Positions 49,548 to 57,730 of a stretch of DNA of 64,000 nucleotides are shown here, piece by piece. Source of the DNA: JAWKHR01 sp041394725 (GTDB lineage Bacteria > Acidobacteriota > Vicinamibacteria > Vicinamibacterales > SCN-69-37); the NCBI GenBank assembly GCA_041394725.1, contig JAWKHR010000014.1, positions 73,410-137,409 of the forward strand, given 5' to 3'. The notes beneath the pieces were generated by a model that was given only the letters and a program-made list of their open reading frames with translations, did not search any database and was not told the DNA's origin. Both the position numbers and the translations under genes were made by a program. Numbering within the stretch: the first letter of the stretch is position 1; each line of letters begins with the position of its first letter.

Positions 49548-52325
49548 TCAGCTGCGCATGAACCGCGTCGCGGGCACCCGCGTGGCCCGGCGCGCGGGCA
49601 CCCAGCTCGCGACGAGTACCGCGGTGAGCAGCAGGCCCGCGGCAGCGCCGAAGATCGGGAGATCGAACGCGCCGCCGCTCAGCACGACACCCTGCACCGC
49701 GGCACTCACCGCCAGCGATAGCACCACACCCGCCGCCACGCCCGCGACCGCCACGCCGAGCCCCTGGCGCAGCACCATCCGCAGCACGTCGCCGGGCTGC
49801 GCGCCGAGGGTGACGCGGATGCTGATCTCGCGCGTCCGGCTCGAGACGAGGTACGCCTTCACGCCGTACACGCCGATCGTGGCCATGAACAGCGCCATCA
49901 GCCCGAAGCCGGCGAACGTGCGGGCGCCGAGCCGCAGCAGCGACAGCACGATCGACTGGTCGCGGAACATCGGCATGGTCTGCATCGAGAGGATGGGCAG
50001 GTCCGGGTCGGCCGCCTGCAGCTCGCGTCGCAGTGACGGCAGCATCGCGACCTCGGCGTCGGGCGACGGCGCCGACGTCCGCACGTGCAGGTAGACGCTG
50101 GTCGGCGAGTCCATCGCGTACGGCGTGTAGACGTGCGGTTCCGGCTCGGCGTCGAACAGCACGTGGCGGATGGGCGGCGCGATGCCGACGACCTCGAGCA
50201 CGACCGGCGCGGCGGCGTTGGTCCCGGAGTACTGGACGAACTGGCCGACGGCATCGCGACCCGGGAAGAGGCGCGTCGCCGTCGCCTCGTCGATGATGGC
50301 CACGGCTGCCTTCGTGGCGCGCTCCTCGGCCGGCAGGAACTCCCGACCGGCCACCATCGACAGGCCCAGGGCGTCGAAGTAGCTCGATCCGATCGACGTC
50401 CACACCGCGCTCACCAGCCCCTCCCCGGCGCCGGGATCCCCGGACCGGAGCGGCGTGCCCACGCGCTGGACGCCGAGTTCGACGTTGACCGGGCCGAACG
50501 GCACCAGGGAGCTCAGGCTGGCGGCCTCGACTCCCGGGATCTGCCTGACGCGATCGAGCGCCGCGCCGAAGGCCGCGCGAGACCTCGACGGGTCGTACCC
50601 GGCCAGGCTGGGATCGATGTTGATCAGGATGCCGCGATCGAGCGTGAAGCCGGGATCGGCGCTGGCCGATGCCACCGACATCCGCACGAAGAGCCCGGCC
50701 ACGGTCAGCAGCATCAGCGACAGCGCGACCTGGCCGGCGACGAGCGTGCTCGACGTCCATCGCCGCCCGGTGCGGGAGCTCTCGTCGGTCTGCTGGCCGA
50801 GCGCCGAGAGGGTGTCGCGCCGCGCCATGCGCCACGCCGGACCGAGACTGAACGCGAGGGTGCAGACCACGCACGCCAGGAACGTCATGCCGAGCACGAA
50901 CGCGTCGGGGCCGGCATGCAGGTTCAGCACGGCCGGCATCACGGCCGCCACCGACGAGGCGATGGTCGCCATCAGCAGACTGTTCACCCACGTCGCGAGG
51001 AGGAGGCCCGCGGCCCCACCCAGCAGGGCCAGGAGGAGGCCCTCGGTCACCAGTTGCCGGACGATGCGAAAGCGGCTGCCGCCGACGGCGAGCCGGATCG
51101 CCAGCTCCTTCCGGCGGGTGTCCGCGCGCGCAAGCAGCATGTTGGCCACGTTGAGCGCGCTGATGAGCATCACCACGCCCGACAGCGCGAGCAGCACGAA
51201 CATCACGCCGGTCACGGGGCTGTCCGCCTGCGGCCGCGTGCCGATCGAGAAGCGCGAGAGCGGAGCCACCTGGTACTGCTGGTGCTCGTGTTCCACCGGA
51301 TGCGCCCGCTCGAGATCCGCCGCGACCGCGTCGAGCCGCGCGGTGATGGCAGCGGGCGATCGGCCGGCGGGGATCCGGCCGGCGAGAATCAGGATGCGGC
51401 TCGATCGATCCCCGAACGGCGCGCCCCGGTTCGGCAACTGGAAGGCGATCGCGTCGTACATCCCGGTCGGGACCCAGAGGCCGGGGCCGAACATCAATGA
51501 CGAGCCCGTGAATCCGGCGCTCGCGACGCCGACGACGGTGAACGCGCGGTTGTTGACGGTGATGGATGAGCCGACGACGTCGGGCGCGCCGCCCAGCCGG
51601 GTCCACAGGTCGTGGCTGAGGATGGCCACGGGGATGTCGGCGCCCGGGCGTTCCTCCTCGAGCGTGAAGTCGCGCCCGAGGGCGAGGGGCGAACCGAACG
51701 TGTCGAAGAAGCCGGTGGTGACGATCGACGTGAACACGCGCCGGATGTCGTCGCCCTCCCGCAGGCCGGCCACGCCGAAGGCCTGCCCGCTGAGCGCCCC
51801 GAACAGGTCCGGCCGGTCGCGCAGGTCCGCGAACTCGGGGTACGACACCGCGCGGTAGTTGTCCGGGCGTTCCCGGTCGCGGCTGTAGACGCCGACCACC
51901 TCGCCGGCGGCCTGGCCCGGCCGCGACTGGACCAGGAGCATGTTGACCAGCCCGAAGACGGCCGAGGTCGAGCCGATGCCGAGGGCGAGCACGAGCGTCG
52001 CGACGATCGTGAAGCCGGGTGCCTTGGCCAGCACCCGGCTGCCGAACCGGACGTCCTGAAGGAGCGAATGCATGGTGTCTCCTGACGTGGACCGCCCGCG
52101 CGCCTCGCGGCGCCGGACGAGGCGGCGTTCGCGCAGGCCGTGGACGGCGATGTCGCGCAGCGCGCCGAACGCCAGGACCCACGCGCGGAGCGTCCCGTGC
52201 GTCTCGCGACGCCGGGCAATCCGCTCGTGGAACGCCAGCGCCATGGCCGCGCCGAATCGCGCCCGGAAGCCCTCGGGATAGAGCGCCAGCGCGCGGGCCA
52301 CGCACCAGTCGAGGAAGGCGGTCAT
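49548..52325 (-). CDS. ADOP-type MacB/FtsX-like permease (pair 5)
   Basis: This 925-aa permease has an N-terminal prefix (LALYPEGFRARFGAAMALAFHERIARRRETHGTLRAWVLAFGALRD) and TM1 (FTIVATLVLALGIGSTSAVFGLVNML). Core domain 1 (VAILSHDLWTRLGGAPDVVGSSITVN) leads to the FtsX block with ADTRRKELAIRLAVGGSRFRIVRQLVTEGLLL. A second core with VAIIDEATATRLFPGRDAVG follows. The last block reads VSSRTREISIRVTLGAQPGDVLRMVLRQG, with the C-terminus ARRATRVPATRFMRS. It lies 3 bases after the PadR stop. No ATPase is adjacent. Confidence 0.92.
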   Translation of the reverse strand: MTAFLDWCVARALALYPEGFRARFGAAMALAFHERIARRRETHGTLRAWVLAFGALRDIAVHGLRERRLVRRREARGRSTSGDTMHSLLQDVRFGSRVLAKAPGFTIVATLVLALGIGSTSAVFGLVNMLLVQSRPGQAAGEVVGVYSRDRERPDNYRAVSYPEFADLRDRPDLFGALSGQAFGVAGLREGDDIRRVFTSIVTTGFFDTFGSPLALGRDFTLEEERPGADIPVAILSHDLWTRLGGAPDVVGSSITVNNRAFTVVGVASAGFTGSSLMFGPGLWVPTGMYDAIAFQLPNRGAPFGDRSSRILILAGRIPAGRSPAAITARLDAVAADLERAHPVEHEHQQYQVAPLSRFSIGTRPQADSPVTGVMFVLLALSGVVMLISALNVANMLLARADTRRKELAIRLAVGGSRFRIVRQLVTEGLLLALLGGAAGLLLATWVNSLLMATIASSVAAVMPAVLNLHAGPDAFVLGMTFLACVVCTLAFSLGPAWRMARRDTLSALGQQTDESSRTGRRWTSSTLVAGQVALSLMLLTVAGLFVRMSVASASADPGFTLDRGILINIDPSLAGYDPSRSRAAFGAALDRVRQIPGVEAASLSSLVPFGPVNVELGVQRVGTPLRSGDPGAGEGLVSAVWTSIGSSYFDALGLSMVAGREFLPAEERATKAAVAIIDEATATRLFPGRDAVGQFVQYSGTNAAAPVVLEVVGIAPPIRHVLFDAEPEPHVYTPYAMDSPTSVYLHVRTSAPSPDAEVAMLPSLRRELQAADPDLPILSMQTMPMFRDQSIVLSLLRLGARTFAGFGLMALFMATIGVYGVKAYLVSSRTREISIRVTLGAQPGDVLRMVLRQGLGVAVAGVAAGVVLSLAVSAAVQGVVLSGGAFDLPIFGAAAGLLLTAVLVASWVPARRATRVPATRFMRS

Positions 52326-52328
52326 GGC

Positions 52329-52709
52329 CTAGACGTCTCCGTCCGTGAGCAGTCGTCGCAGTCTCGCGCCCCGCACCTGGCGTGCAAGCCGTCGCGCCTC
52401 GGCCTCGGCCACGCGCCGGCCGAACGGCGTCAACTGGAAGTACCGGCGCCGCTCGTCGGCGTCGGCGGCCCGCGGCCTGGATTCCCGGACCACGTCCTGC
52501 TCCATCAGCCGCGCCAGCGTCCGGTAGAGCGTGCCGGGATGCACCGGTTCGCCCGTGCGCTCCTCGACGGCCAGCATGATCTGGTAGCCGTGCGCCTCGC
52601 CCTCGGCCAGGGTCATCAGGGCCTCGAACGCGATCGGCGACAGCGGAAGGAGGTCGTCGGGCTGGCTCTTCACCTGGGGACTCCGGTCGGACGTGAATAT
52701 TCGCCCCAT
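52329..52709 (-). CDS. PadR-family transcriptional regulator (pair 5)
   Basis: This 126-aa PadR regulator has LLPLSPIAFEALMTLAEGEAHGYQIMLAVEERTGEPVHPGTLYRTLARLMEQDVVRES as winged helix and RRRYFQLTPFGRRVAEAEARRLARQV as wing and tail. Its ATG lies within a pair of GAATATTC palindromes, and a TATACT box precedes it. Autorepression is strongly suggested by that layout. The ADOP gene begins 3 bases after it. Confidence 0.92.
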   Translation of the reverse strand: MGRIFTSDRSPQVKSQPDDLLPLSPIAFEALMTLAEGEAHGYQIMLAVEERTGEPVHPGTLYRTLARLMEQDVVRESRPRAADADERRRYFQLTPFGRRVAEAEARRLARQVRGARLRRLLTDGDV

Positions 52710-52735
52710 GCGAATATTCGCATTGTGCGAGTATA
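52693..52735 (-). promoter_or_regulatory. Operator/promoter of PadR 5
   Basis: GCGAATATTCGC (52710-52721) is a perfect 12-bp palindrome ending one base before the ATG. A second, near-identical GTGAATATTCGC lies at 52693-52704 within the first codons. A -10-like TATACT stands at 52735-52730 on the minus strand, about 20 bases upstream. A bound regulator would block both the promoter and the start. Confidence 0.6.
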
Positions 52736-52787
52736 CGTCGCCGCGGGTCGTCTGGTTCCGCCCGGGGCCGGCTGGTGCCGGCTGGTG

Positions 52788-53150
52788 CTAGAGCCCGCCC
52801 TCGAACACGACCACGGCGATGCCGTTCGGGTCGCGCAGGTACAGGTAGGTCGATCCCCACGGGCGCGGGGTCGGTCCTGCGACCGGGAGATCGGCCGGGA
52901 GCCGGCGCCTGAAGGCCTCCAGGTCGTGGACCTTGAACTGCAGGCTCACGCTGCCCGGCGGCGCCTCGGGGCCCTCGTGGATCTCGAGCAGCGCCTCGCG
53001 CGCGTCGGGCGAGAGCGCGAGGATCACGCCGCGATCGCCGGGGTCGTCCCAGGCCTCGGCGACGACGAGATCGAAGAGGCGTTCGTAGAACGCGCGCGTC
53101 TCGTCGAGCCTCGGCGTGGTGATCTTGGTCTTCAGGGCGAGGGGCGCCAC
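52788..53150 (-). CDS. VOC-family (glyoxalase-fold) protein
   Basis: This 120-aa protein belongs to the vicinal-oxygen-chelate superfamily. The first module has KTKITTPRLDETRAFYERLFDLVVAEAW, and SVSLQFKVHDLEAFRRRLP and STYLYLRDPNGIAVVVFEGG complete the beta-alpha-beta-beta-beta folds. Metal ligands of true glyoxalase I are not all present, so the reaction is unknown. GTG 53150 is the start, with GAGGAG about 8 bases upstream. It follows the YdeI-like gene after 11 bases and may be co-transcribed. Confidence 0.85.
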   Translation of the reverse strand: MAPLALKTKITTPRLDETRAFYERLFDLVVAEAWDDPGDRGVILALSPDAREALLEIHEGPEAPPGSVSLQFKVHDLEAFRRRLPADLPVAGPTPRPWGSTYLYLRDPNGIAVVVFEGGL

Positions 53151-53161
53151 GCGTGAGCTCC

Positions 53162-53812
53162 TCAGGCTTTCGATCGGATCGACCTGCGCCGCGCGGCGGG
53201 CTTGCGTGGCGGACGCTCCGGCACGATCGTCTCGCCGCGTTCGAGCATCGCCACGAGCGCCGCGATCTTCCGGGCGCGGCCGGCAGGGGTCCGCATGTGG
53301 TTCGTGCGAAACGCCAGCGCAAAGAGATTCATGCGCCCGAGGGTCCGGAACGTGCGCCGCGCGCGCGGGCTGGCGTCGATGGCGGCCCGGAGATCGGCGG
53401 GGAGGGTGTCGGCCGACGCGTGGCGGATGGGCGCGTAGGCCGCCGCCCAGCGACCGTCCGCTTTCGCGGCATCGACCTGAGCCTGGCCGGGCGGCTGCAT
53501 CCGGCCGGCATCCGTCAGGCGCGCCACGTGATCGCGGTTGACCTGGCTCCAGATGCTGCGTGGCTTGCGCGGCGTGAACCGCTGCAGGAACGAGTCCTCG
53601 TCGCCGGCCTTGCGAAGGCCGTCGATCCAGCCCCAGCAGAGCGCCACGTCCAGCGCCTCCGCGTGGGTCACGGTCGGGATCCCCGAGGCGCGCTTGTAGA
53701 TCCGCAGCCAGAGCTCGTCCTCGCGCGCGTGGTGCGCCGAGAGCCACCGCTCGAAGGCCGCCGCGCTGCGGAACGGCTTGATCTTCCGGGGATCGGGAAC
53801 GACTGCCGCCAT
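53162..53812 (-). CDS. YdeI/OmpD-associated family protein
   Basis: This 216-aa soluble protein begins PDPRKIKPFRSAAAFERWLSAHHAREDELWLRIYKRASGIPTVTHAEALDVALCWGWIDGLRK. That is the recognised opening of the YdeI family, with the CWGWIDG motif. FTPRKPRSIWSQVNRDHVARLTDAGRMQPPG follows. The C-terminal basic tail (RRRSIRSKA) is common. Function is unknown; links with peptide resistance and porin stress have been reported in other bacteria. It lies before the VOC gene in the same direction. Confidence 0.88.
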   Translation of the reverse strand: MAAVVPDPRKIKPFRSAAAFERWLSAHHAREDELWLRIYKRASGIPTVTHAEALDVALCWGWIDGLRKAGDEDSFLQRFTPRKPRSIWSQVNRDHVARLTDAGRMQPPGQAQVDAAKADGRWAAAYAPIRHASADTLPADLRAAIDASPRARRTFRTLGRMNLFALAFRTNHMRTPAGRARKIAALVAMLERGETIVPERPPRKPAARRRSIRSKA

Positions 53813-53878
53813 CAATCGACCGTCTGCCGGCGGCGATCATATCGCGGGCGCCTCGCGCGCCCGCGCGCCGGGGTGGAG

Positions 53879-54478
53879 TCAGCCGCAGCGCCTGGTCAGC
53901 CACACGGTGTGGCCGCCGCAGTCCGGATCGTTCTCGACGTGCGCCTCGACGCGGAACCCGTGGCCTGCGAGCAGCCGCTCGTACTCCGCGCGGTCGAGAC
54001 TGCCATGGTAGAGCGGCTCGCCCTGATACGACCCGATGGCCTCGCCGTGCGCGGTGCCGCTGGTGAACAGGAGCGGTGCGTCCGTTCCAGCGTGCGCGGC
54101 GAACCGTGGGAACATCGCGCGCTGGTCGTCCGGATGCAGGTGGAAGAAGCTGTCCCACGCGACGATGCCGTCGAAGCGGCAGCCGAGATCGAGCTGCCGC
54201 ATGTCGCCGACGAGCCAGGTCGAGTCCGGAAACCGCGTGCGACACAGCGCGATGAGCGAGGGCGCGCTGTCGATCCCGGTCACGCGGAATCCCGCGCCGA
54301 TGACGTAGCGGGCAATCGGCTCCGCCATCCCGCAGCCGACGTCCAGGACCTCGCCGCCGGCCGGGACGAGGGCCAGGAGCCGATCGAGCCACGCCTGCTC
54401 GAACAGCGATCGGCCTCGATCGTGGTCGTAGGCGCGCGCATGGCGCTCGTAGAGGGCGGGAATGTCGTCCCAGAGCAT
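53879..54478 (-). CDS. Class I SAM-dependent methyltransferase
   Basis: This 199-aa enzyme has a Rossmann methyltransferase fold. Motif I is GGEVLDVGCGMAEPIARYVI, the acidic end of strand 2 is GIDSAP and motif II-like LVGDMRQLDLG follows. DGIVAWDSFFHL is motif IV, and the C-terminal region is YQGEPLYHGSLDRAEYERLLAGHGFRVEAHVEND. The substrate cannot be read from the sequence. It is preceded by a small membrane-protein gene on the same strand (8-base gap). Confidence 0.9.
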   Translation of the reverse strand: MLWDDIPALYERHARAYDHDRGRSLFEQAWLDRLLALVPAGGEVLDVGCGMAEPIARYVIGAGFRVTGIDSAPSLIALCRTRFPDSTWLVGDMRQLDLGCRFDGIVAWDSFFHLHPDDQRAMFPRFAAHAGTDAPLLFTSGTAHGEAIGSYQGEPLYHGSLDRAEYERLLAGHGFRVEAHVENDPDCGGHTVWLTRRCG

Positions 54479-54486
54479 GGCCGGCG

Positions 54487-54777
54487 TCAGGGTGTCGGTG
54501 ACTGCCGGTCGCGCATCCGTGCGCGTGCCTGGCGGTCCCGGGACACGAACCAGGTGAGCGCAGCCACCATCGCGAGACCAGCCAGCGGAAACAGGACGCT
54601 GTCGGGCATGATGCCGGCCAGGAAAGGGAAGGCGCCCGCCACCACCATCACCGTGCCGAGCGGAGCCAGTCGGTCTCCACCGTTCGATCTGTCCCGAATG
54701 CCGAACACAATACTCGCCAGGCCGACCACGATCTGCAGCCCGGCGATGATCCGCAAGCCGATTTCAGTCGAGCTCAT
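54487..54777 (-). CDS. Small three-helix membrane protein
   Basis: This 96-aa membrane protein has helices at GLRIIAGLQIVVGLASIVFGI, LAPLGTVMVVAGAFPFLAGI and SVLFPLAGLAMVAALTWFVS, followed by a basic tail (RQARARMRDRQ). Start ATG 54777 gives a natural N-terminus (MSSTEIGLRI). No family is recognised. It is probably co-transcribed with the methyltransferase gene. Confidence 0.65.
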   Translation of the reverse strand: MSSTEIGLRIIAGLQIVVGLASIVFGIRDRSNGGDRLAPLGTVMVVAGAFPFLAGIMPDSVLFPLAGLAMVAALTWFVSRDRQARARMRDRQSPTP

Positions 54778-54782
54778 GCGGC

Positions 54783-55004
54783 CTACTTCACGTCCAGGAT
54801 GAAGCAGCCCCAGTCGGACCGCTGCGTGGCGACGACCACCCAGCGGCCGGCCTCGGGAAAGGGCGTGCCGGACGGGAAGAAGTAGTCGCGCAGTTCGACC
54901 GGCACCTTTGCGCCGGGTCCTGGGATCGGCCACGCAACGGCCGAGCTGCGGAATCCGGTGGTCTCGCCGCTCCCGACGCGGCGGCCGCGCACCTGAAGCG
55001 ACAT
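54783..55004 (-). CDS. Small hypothetical protein
   Basis: This 73-aa protein reads MSLQVRGRRVGSGETTGFRSSAVAWP, then VPVELRDYFFPSGTPFPEAGRWVVVATQRSDWGCFILDVK. It has beta-rich spacing and a Cys near the end but no known motif. GGAG lies a few bases before the ATG at 55004. It could be the surviving end of a longer ancestral protein. It lies between the LRR gene and the membrane-protein gene. Confidence 0.5.
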   Translation of the reverse strand: MSLQVRGRRVGSGETTGFRSSAVAWPIPGPGAKVPVELRDYFFPSGTPFPEAGRWVVVATQRSDWGCFILDVK

Positions 55005-55061
55005 CTCCGCCGCGCGGCCGATCGGATGGCGGGCATGCGCGGCATTATGCCACCCGCCCGC

Positions 55062-56987
55062 TCACGTCGAGTACCGCACCCGCACGCCCTTCGGGAACAC
55101 GCGCGTGCCGTCCAGCGTGACGCCGGGCAGGCTGTCGAGCGCCACCTCGCGCAGCTTCGGCGCGCGCGCCAGGTGGACGAGGCCCGCGTTCGTGATGCCC
55201 TGGCACTCGTAGAACTCGGCCTGCTCGAGTGCCGGCAGGCCGCCCAGGATCTCCAGGCTCCGGTCGGTGATCCCCGTGAGACCGGCGTAGTAGTAGCGCA
55301 GCGCGTCGAGACCGGCAATCCGCCCGGTGGACGCGTCGGTGGTCTGCCGGCAGTACATGCACGTCAACCGCTCCAGCTTCACGCACCGGCCGACGTGCCG
55401 GAACCCGTCGTCGGTGAGGCCGATCGGCGTCAGCTCGCGCAGCGCGGGGAACGCCGGCAGTCGCGACAGCGACGCGTCGTCCACCTGCCCGAGGCCGACG
55501 CCCAGGCTCCGCAGCGCCGGCATCGTCGCGAACGCGCGGAAGGCGCGGCTGCCGAAGCCGTCGCACTCGCGGCCCCAGAACCCCTCGAGCGTCCGGGAGC
55601 GCGCCAGCGCCTCGAAGCCCGCGTCGGTGGCCGCCGCTTCCTGCGCGCGGAGGTGCCGCAACCGCGGAATCGCCGACACGTGCTCGAACGCACGGTCGTC
55701 GCTGAGCCTGCCGTCCATGCCGAGCATCAGCAGGTTCGGCATCCGCGCGAGGTGCGCGAAGCCGTCCGACGTGACGTGGGTGACGTGCCAGAACAGATCG
55801 AGATGATTCACGCCCGCCAGCCCTGCGAGTTGCGCGAGCCCGGCATCCGAGAACGGGCCATCGACCAGCAGGTGGTGCTCGCGCGCGTCGGCCGCGCCGG
55901 TCGGGGCCTCGCCGAACAGCGGGATGTTCGGCAGCAGGGTCAGGCCGGCGTCGGTGACCAGGCGGCCCGTGCTCAGGCGATGAAGGTGCGCCTTGCCCTG
56001 CAGCGCCTCGATCGCGGCGTCCCCGGTGGCCGTGCCGATGAGGTCCACGGCCTCGAGCCGTTCACACGCGCGCAGGTGCACGAGACCGGCATCCGAGATG
56101 CCGCGCTGCCACGACAGCTCCAGCGTCCGCAGGTTCGGCAGCTCGCGCAGCACCTCGAGGCCGCGGTCGGTCATGGTCACGCCGCCGAGCGTCAGGTGCT
56201 CGAGCTGCGGCATCTTCGCGAGGTGGCGCAGGCCGGCGTCGGTGACCTGGCGGGATCCGCCGAGGTCGAGCCGCGTCACGTGCCCGAGCGTCGCGACCTG
56301 CTCGAGCACGGCGTCGGTCATCAGGCCGTTGGACGAGAAGCGGCTGAGGCGGCGCTCGCGCATCAGGGCGACCAGCCGCGTCCACTCGCCGTCGCTCACC
56401 TGCCGGCGGGGCGCGGCGAGGCTCTCCGTCTCGTCGATGGCGAACGGGGGCACCGGGGGACGCCCGGTGGCGACGGCGTCGAGCAGGGCGTTCCAGCTGC
56501 CGAACCCGGCGTCCTGCGCGATGACGACGCGAACTTCGTCCGGCTGCACGTCGCGCTGTCCCGTCCGGTGCACGCGCTGGCGGAACGCGTAGACGCGGCG
56601 CCAGATCTCGGCGCCGAGATCATCGACGGTGAACGCGCGCCGGTAGTGCGCGTTCAGTCGCTCCAGCGCCGCGGCGTCGGTCGCGTTGTGCGCCTGGACG
56701 AAGTCCGCCGCCAGGCGATCGTAGCCCTCCGCCGTGAGGAGCGGCGGCGGCACGGCCGGCGACCCGGCACCGATCGCCGCCTTCAGGGCGATCCAGCTCT
56801 CATGGCCGTACTCGCGCGCGAGCGCGTGCTGGACGTCGCGAAGCGTGGGCTCGGGCGGCGCGTCGGGCCAGGCGCGCCGCAGCCGTTCATCGGCCTGCGC
56901 CTCGTGCTGGCGCAGCGCCTTCAACCAGCGCCGGGCTTCCTTGCGAAACGTGTCGAGTGAGCTGGCGGACGAGATCCGTCGCGGCAT
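55062..56987 (-). CDS. Leucine-rich-repeat protein
   Basis: This 641-aa protein has an alpha-helical N-terminal part (about 1-200) and then more than a dozen LRRs of the cysteine-containing/ribonuclease-inhibitor-like type. VTRLDLGGSRQVTDAGLRHLAKMPQLEHLTLGGV, NLRTLELSWQRGISDAGLVHLRACERLEAVDLIGT and ALEQAEFYECQGITNAGLVHLARAPKL are examples. The TDAGLxHL core repeats throughout. The N-terminus contains FRKEARRWLKALRQHEAQADERLRRAW and two ALAREYGHESWIALKAAI/VVIAQDAGFGSWNALLDAV segments, themselves a duplicated helical unit. It is probably a protein-interaction scaffold. The ATG at 56987 has GGAAGGTGG upstream. Confidence 0.9.
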   Translation of the reverse strand: MPRRISSASSLDTFRKEARRWLKALRQHEAQADERLRRAWPDAPPEPTLRDVQHALAREYGHESWIALKAAIGAGSPAVPPPLLTAEGYDRLAADFVQAHNATDAAALERLNAHYRRAFTVDDLGAEIWRRVYAFRQRVHRTGQRDVQPDEVRVVIAQDAGFGSWNALLDAVATGRPPVPPFAIDETESLAAPRRQVSDGEWTRLVALMRERRLSRFSSNGLMTDAVLEQVATLGHVTRLDLGGSRQVTDAGLRHLAKMPQLEHLTLGGVTMTDRGLEVLRELPNLRTLELSWQRGISDAGLVHLRACERLEAVDLIGTATGDAAIEALQGKAHLHRLSTGRLVTDAGLTLLPNIPLFGEAPTGAADAREHHLLVDGPFSDAGLAQLAGLAGVNHLDLFWHVTHVTSDGFAHLARMPNLLMLGMDGRLSDDRAFEHVSAIPRLRHLRAQEAAATDAGFEALARSRTLEGFWGRECDGFGSRAFRAFATMPALRSLGVGLGQVDDASLSRLPAFPALRELTPIGLTDDGFRHVGRCVKLERLTCMYCRQTTDASTGRIAGLDALRYYYAGLTGITDRSLEILGGLPALEQAEFYECQGITNAGLVHLARAPKLREVALDSLPGVTLDGTRVFPKGVRVRYST

Positions 56988-57255
56988 GACCACCTTCCTT
57001 CCGTTGATGCCCGGAGTCCGCTTCGTCAGGGCCGGAAGTCAGGTCCTTGGGGTCGATCGACGGGAGTGGGTGGGAGCTCGGCTCCCTTGCCGCGGACAGG
57101 AGGCGCCCCAGCGCGCGCTGGGCGGAGTGTCCGTCCGTGGGCCGGAGGCTGTCAACCTCGCGCGGTCGCGCGCGCGTCACGGCATGGAGGATGGAGGAGG
57201 CGTCCGGGACCGGCCGCGTGACGCAGACCGGCCCCGGATCACCTGGCGATCGAAC

Positions 57256-57462
57256 CTAGACCGCGCGGACGTTCTCGGCCCGCGGGCCCTTGGGCCCCTG
57301 GCCCGTCTCGAACGTCACGGCCTGTCCCTCGCGCAGCGCGTCGAACGGGGTGCCGGTGCACGCGGACTGATGGAAGAAGTACTCGGTGTCGTCCGGTGCG
57401 GCGACGAACCCGAAACCCTTGTCGCTGACCAGCCGCTTGATGATTCCGTTTACTGATGACAT
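57256..57462 (-). CDS. Cold-shock-type single-stranded nucleic-acid-binding protein
   Basis: This 68-aa CspA-family protein has RNP1 as KGFGFV and RNP2 as YFFHQS. SVNGIIKRLVSDKG opens the domain and GQAVTFETGQGPKGPRAENVRAV closes it. The protein probably melts RNA structure. A TAGACT -10-like box on the minus strand (57628-57623) would give a leader of about 150 bases. Long leaders are typical of csp genes and may control translation with temperature. The leader includes a GC stem near 57521-57541. ATG 57462 is supported by a GAGG a few bases upstream. Confidence 0.95.
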   Translation of the reverse strand: MSSVNGIIKRLVSDKGFGFVAAPDDTEYFFHQSACTGTPFDALREGQAVTFETGQGPKGPRAENVRAV

Positions 57463-57718
57463 GGCAAACCTCGATGGAGCGATACAGGAAACCGCCGATC
57501 GCCCGGGCGGAACGACCTTCCGCCGGGACCATCCCGGCGCGGAGTCGATGAGCTTTGATGAGAAGGAGACGCTGCAGGGAGATTGCGATGTCAGCAATCG
57601 TACTCAGGAAAGCCGGACCACCAGTCTACCCGAATGCCCGTCCGGATGCGAATCGGGTCCCCCGGGCCGGCCTTGCCCGGCTCCCGCGACTGTCCGCATT
57701 CGCTCGCGCGGCTCGCCC

Positions 57719-57730
57719 TAGACTGGTGCC
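57719..57730 (+). promoter_or_regulatory. -10 box six bases before the VWA gene
   Basis: TAGACT (57719-57724) is followed by GGTGCC and the ATG at 57731. No ribosome binding site is visible. This is the same leaderless layout as at 25429 and 59869. Confidence 0.5.

Noticed and set aside
10170..52325. ADOP permeases as complete MacAB systems
   Set aside because: No MacB-type ATPase or MacA adaptor is encoded next to any of the five.
48526..53322. Minus-strand open frame of about 1600 codons
   Set aside because: Arg/Pro/Ala-rich, spans several real genes in other frames and shows no motif; a shadow.
56988..57255. Possible small gene between the LRR and cold-shock genes
   Set aside because: No reading frame with a ribosome binding site or protein-like composition; seems to be plain intergenic DNA.
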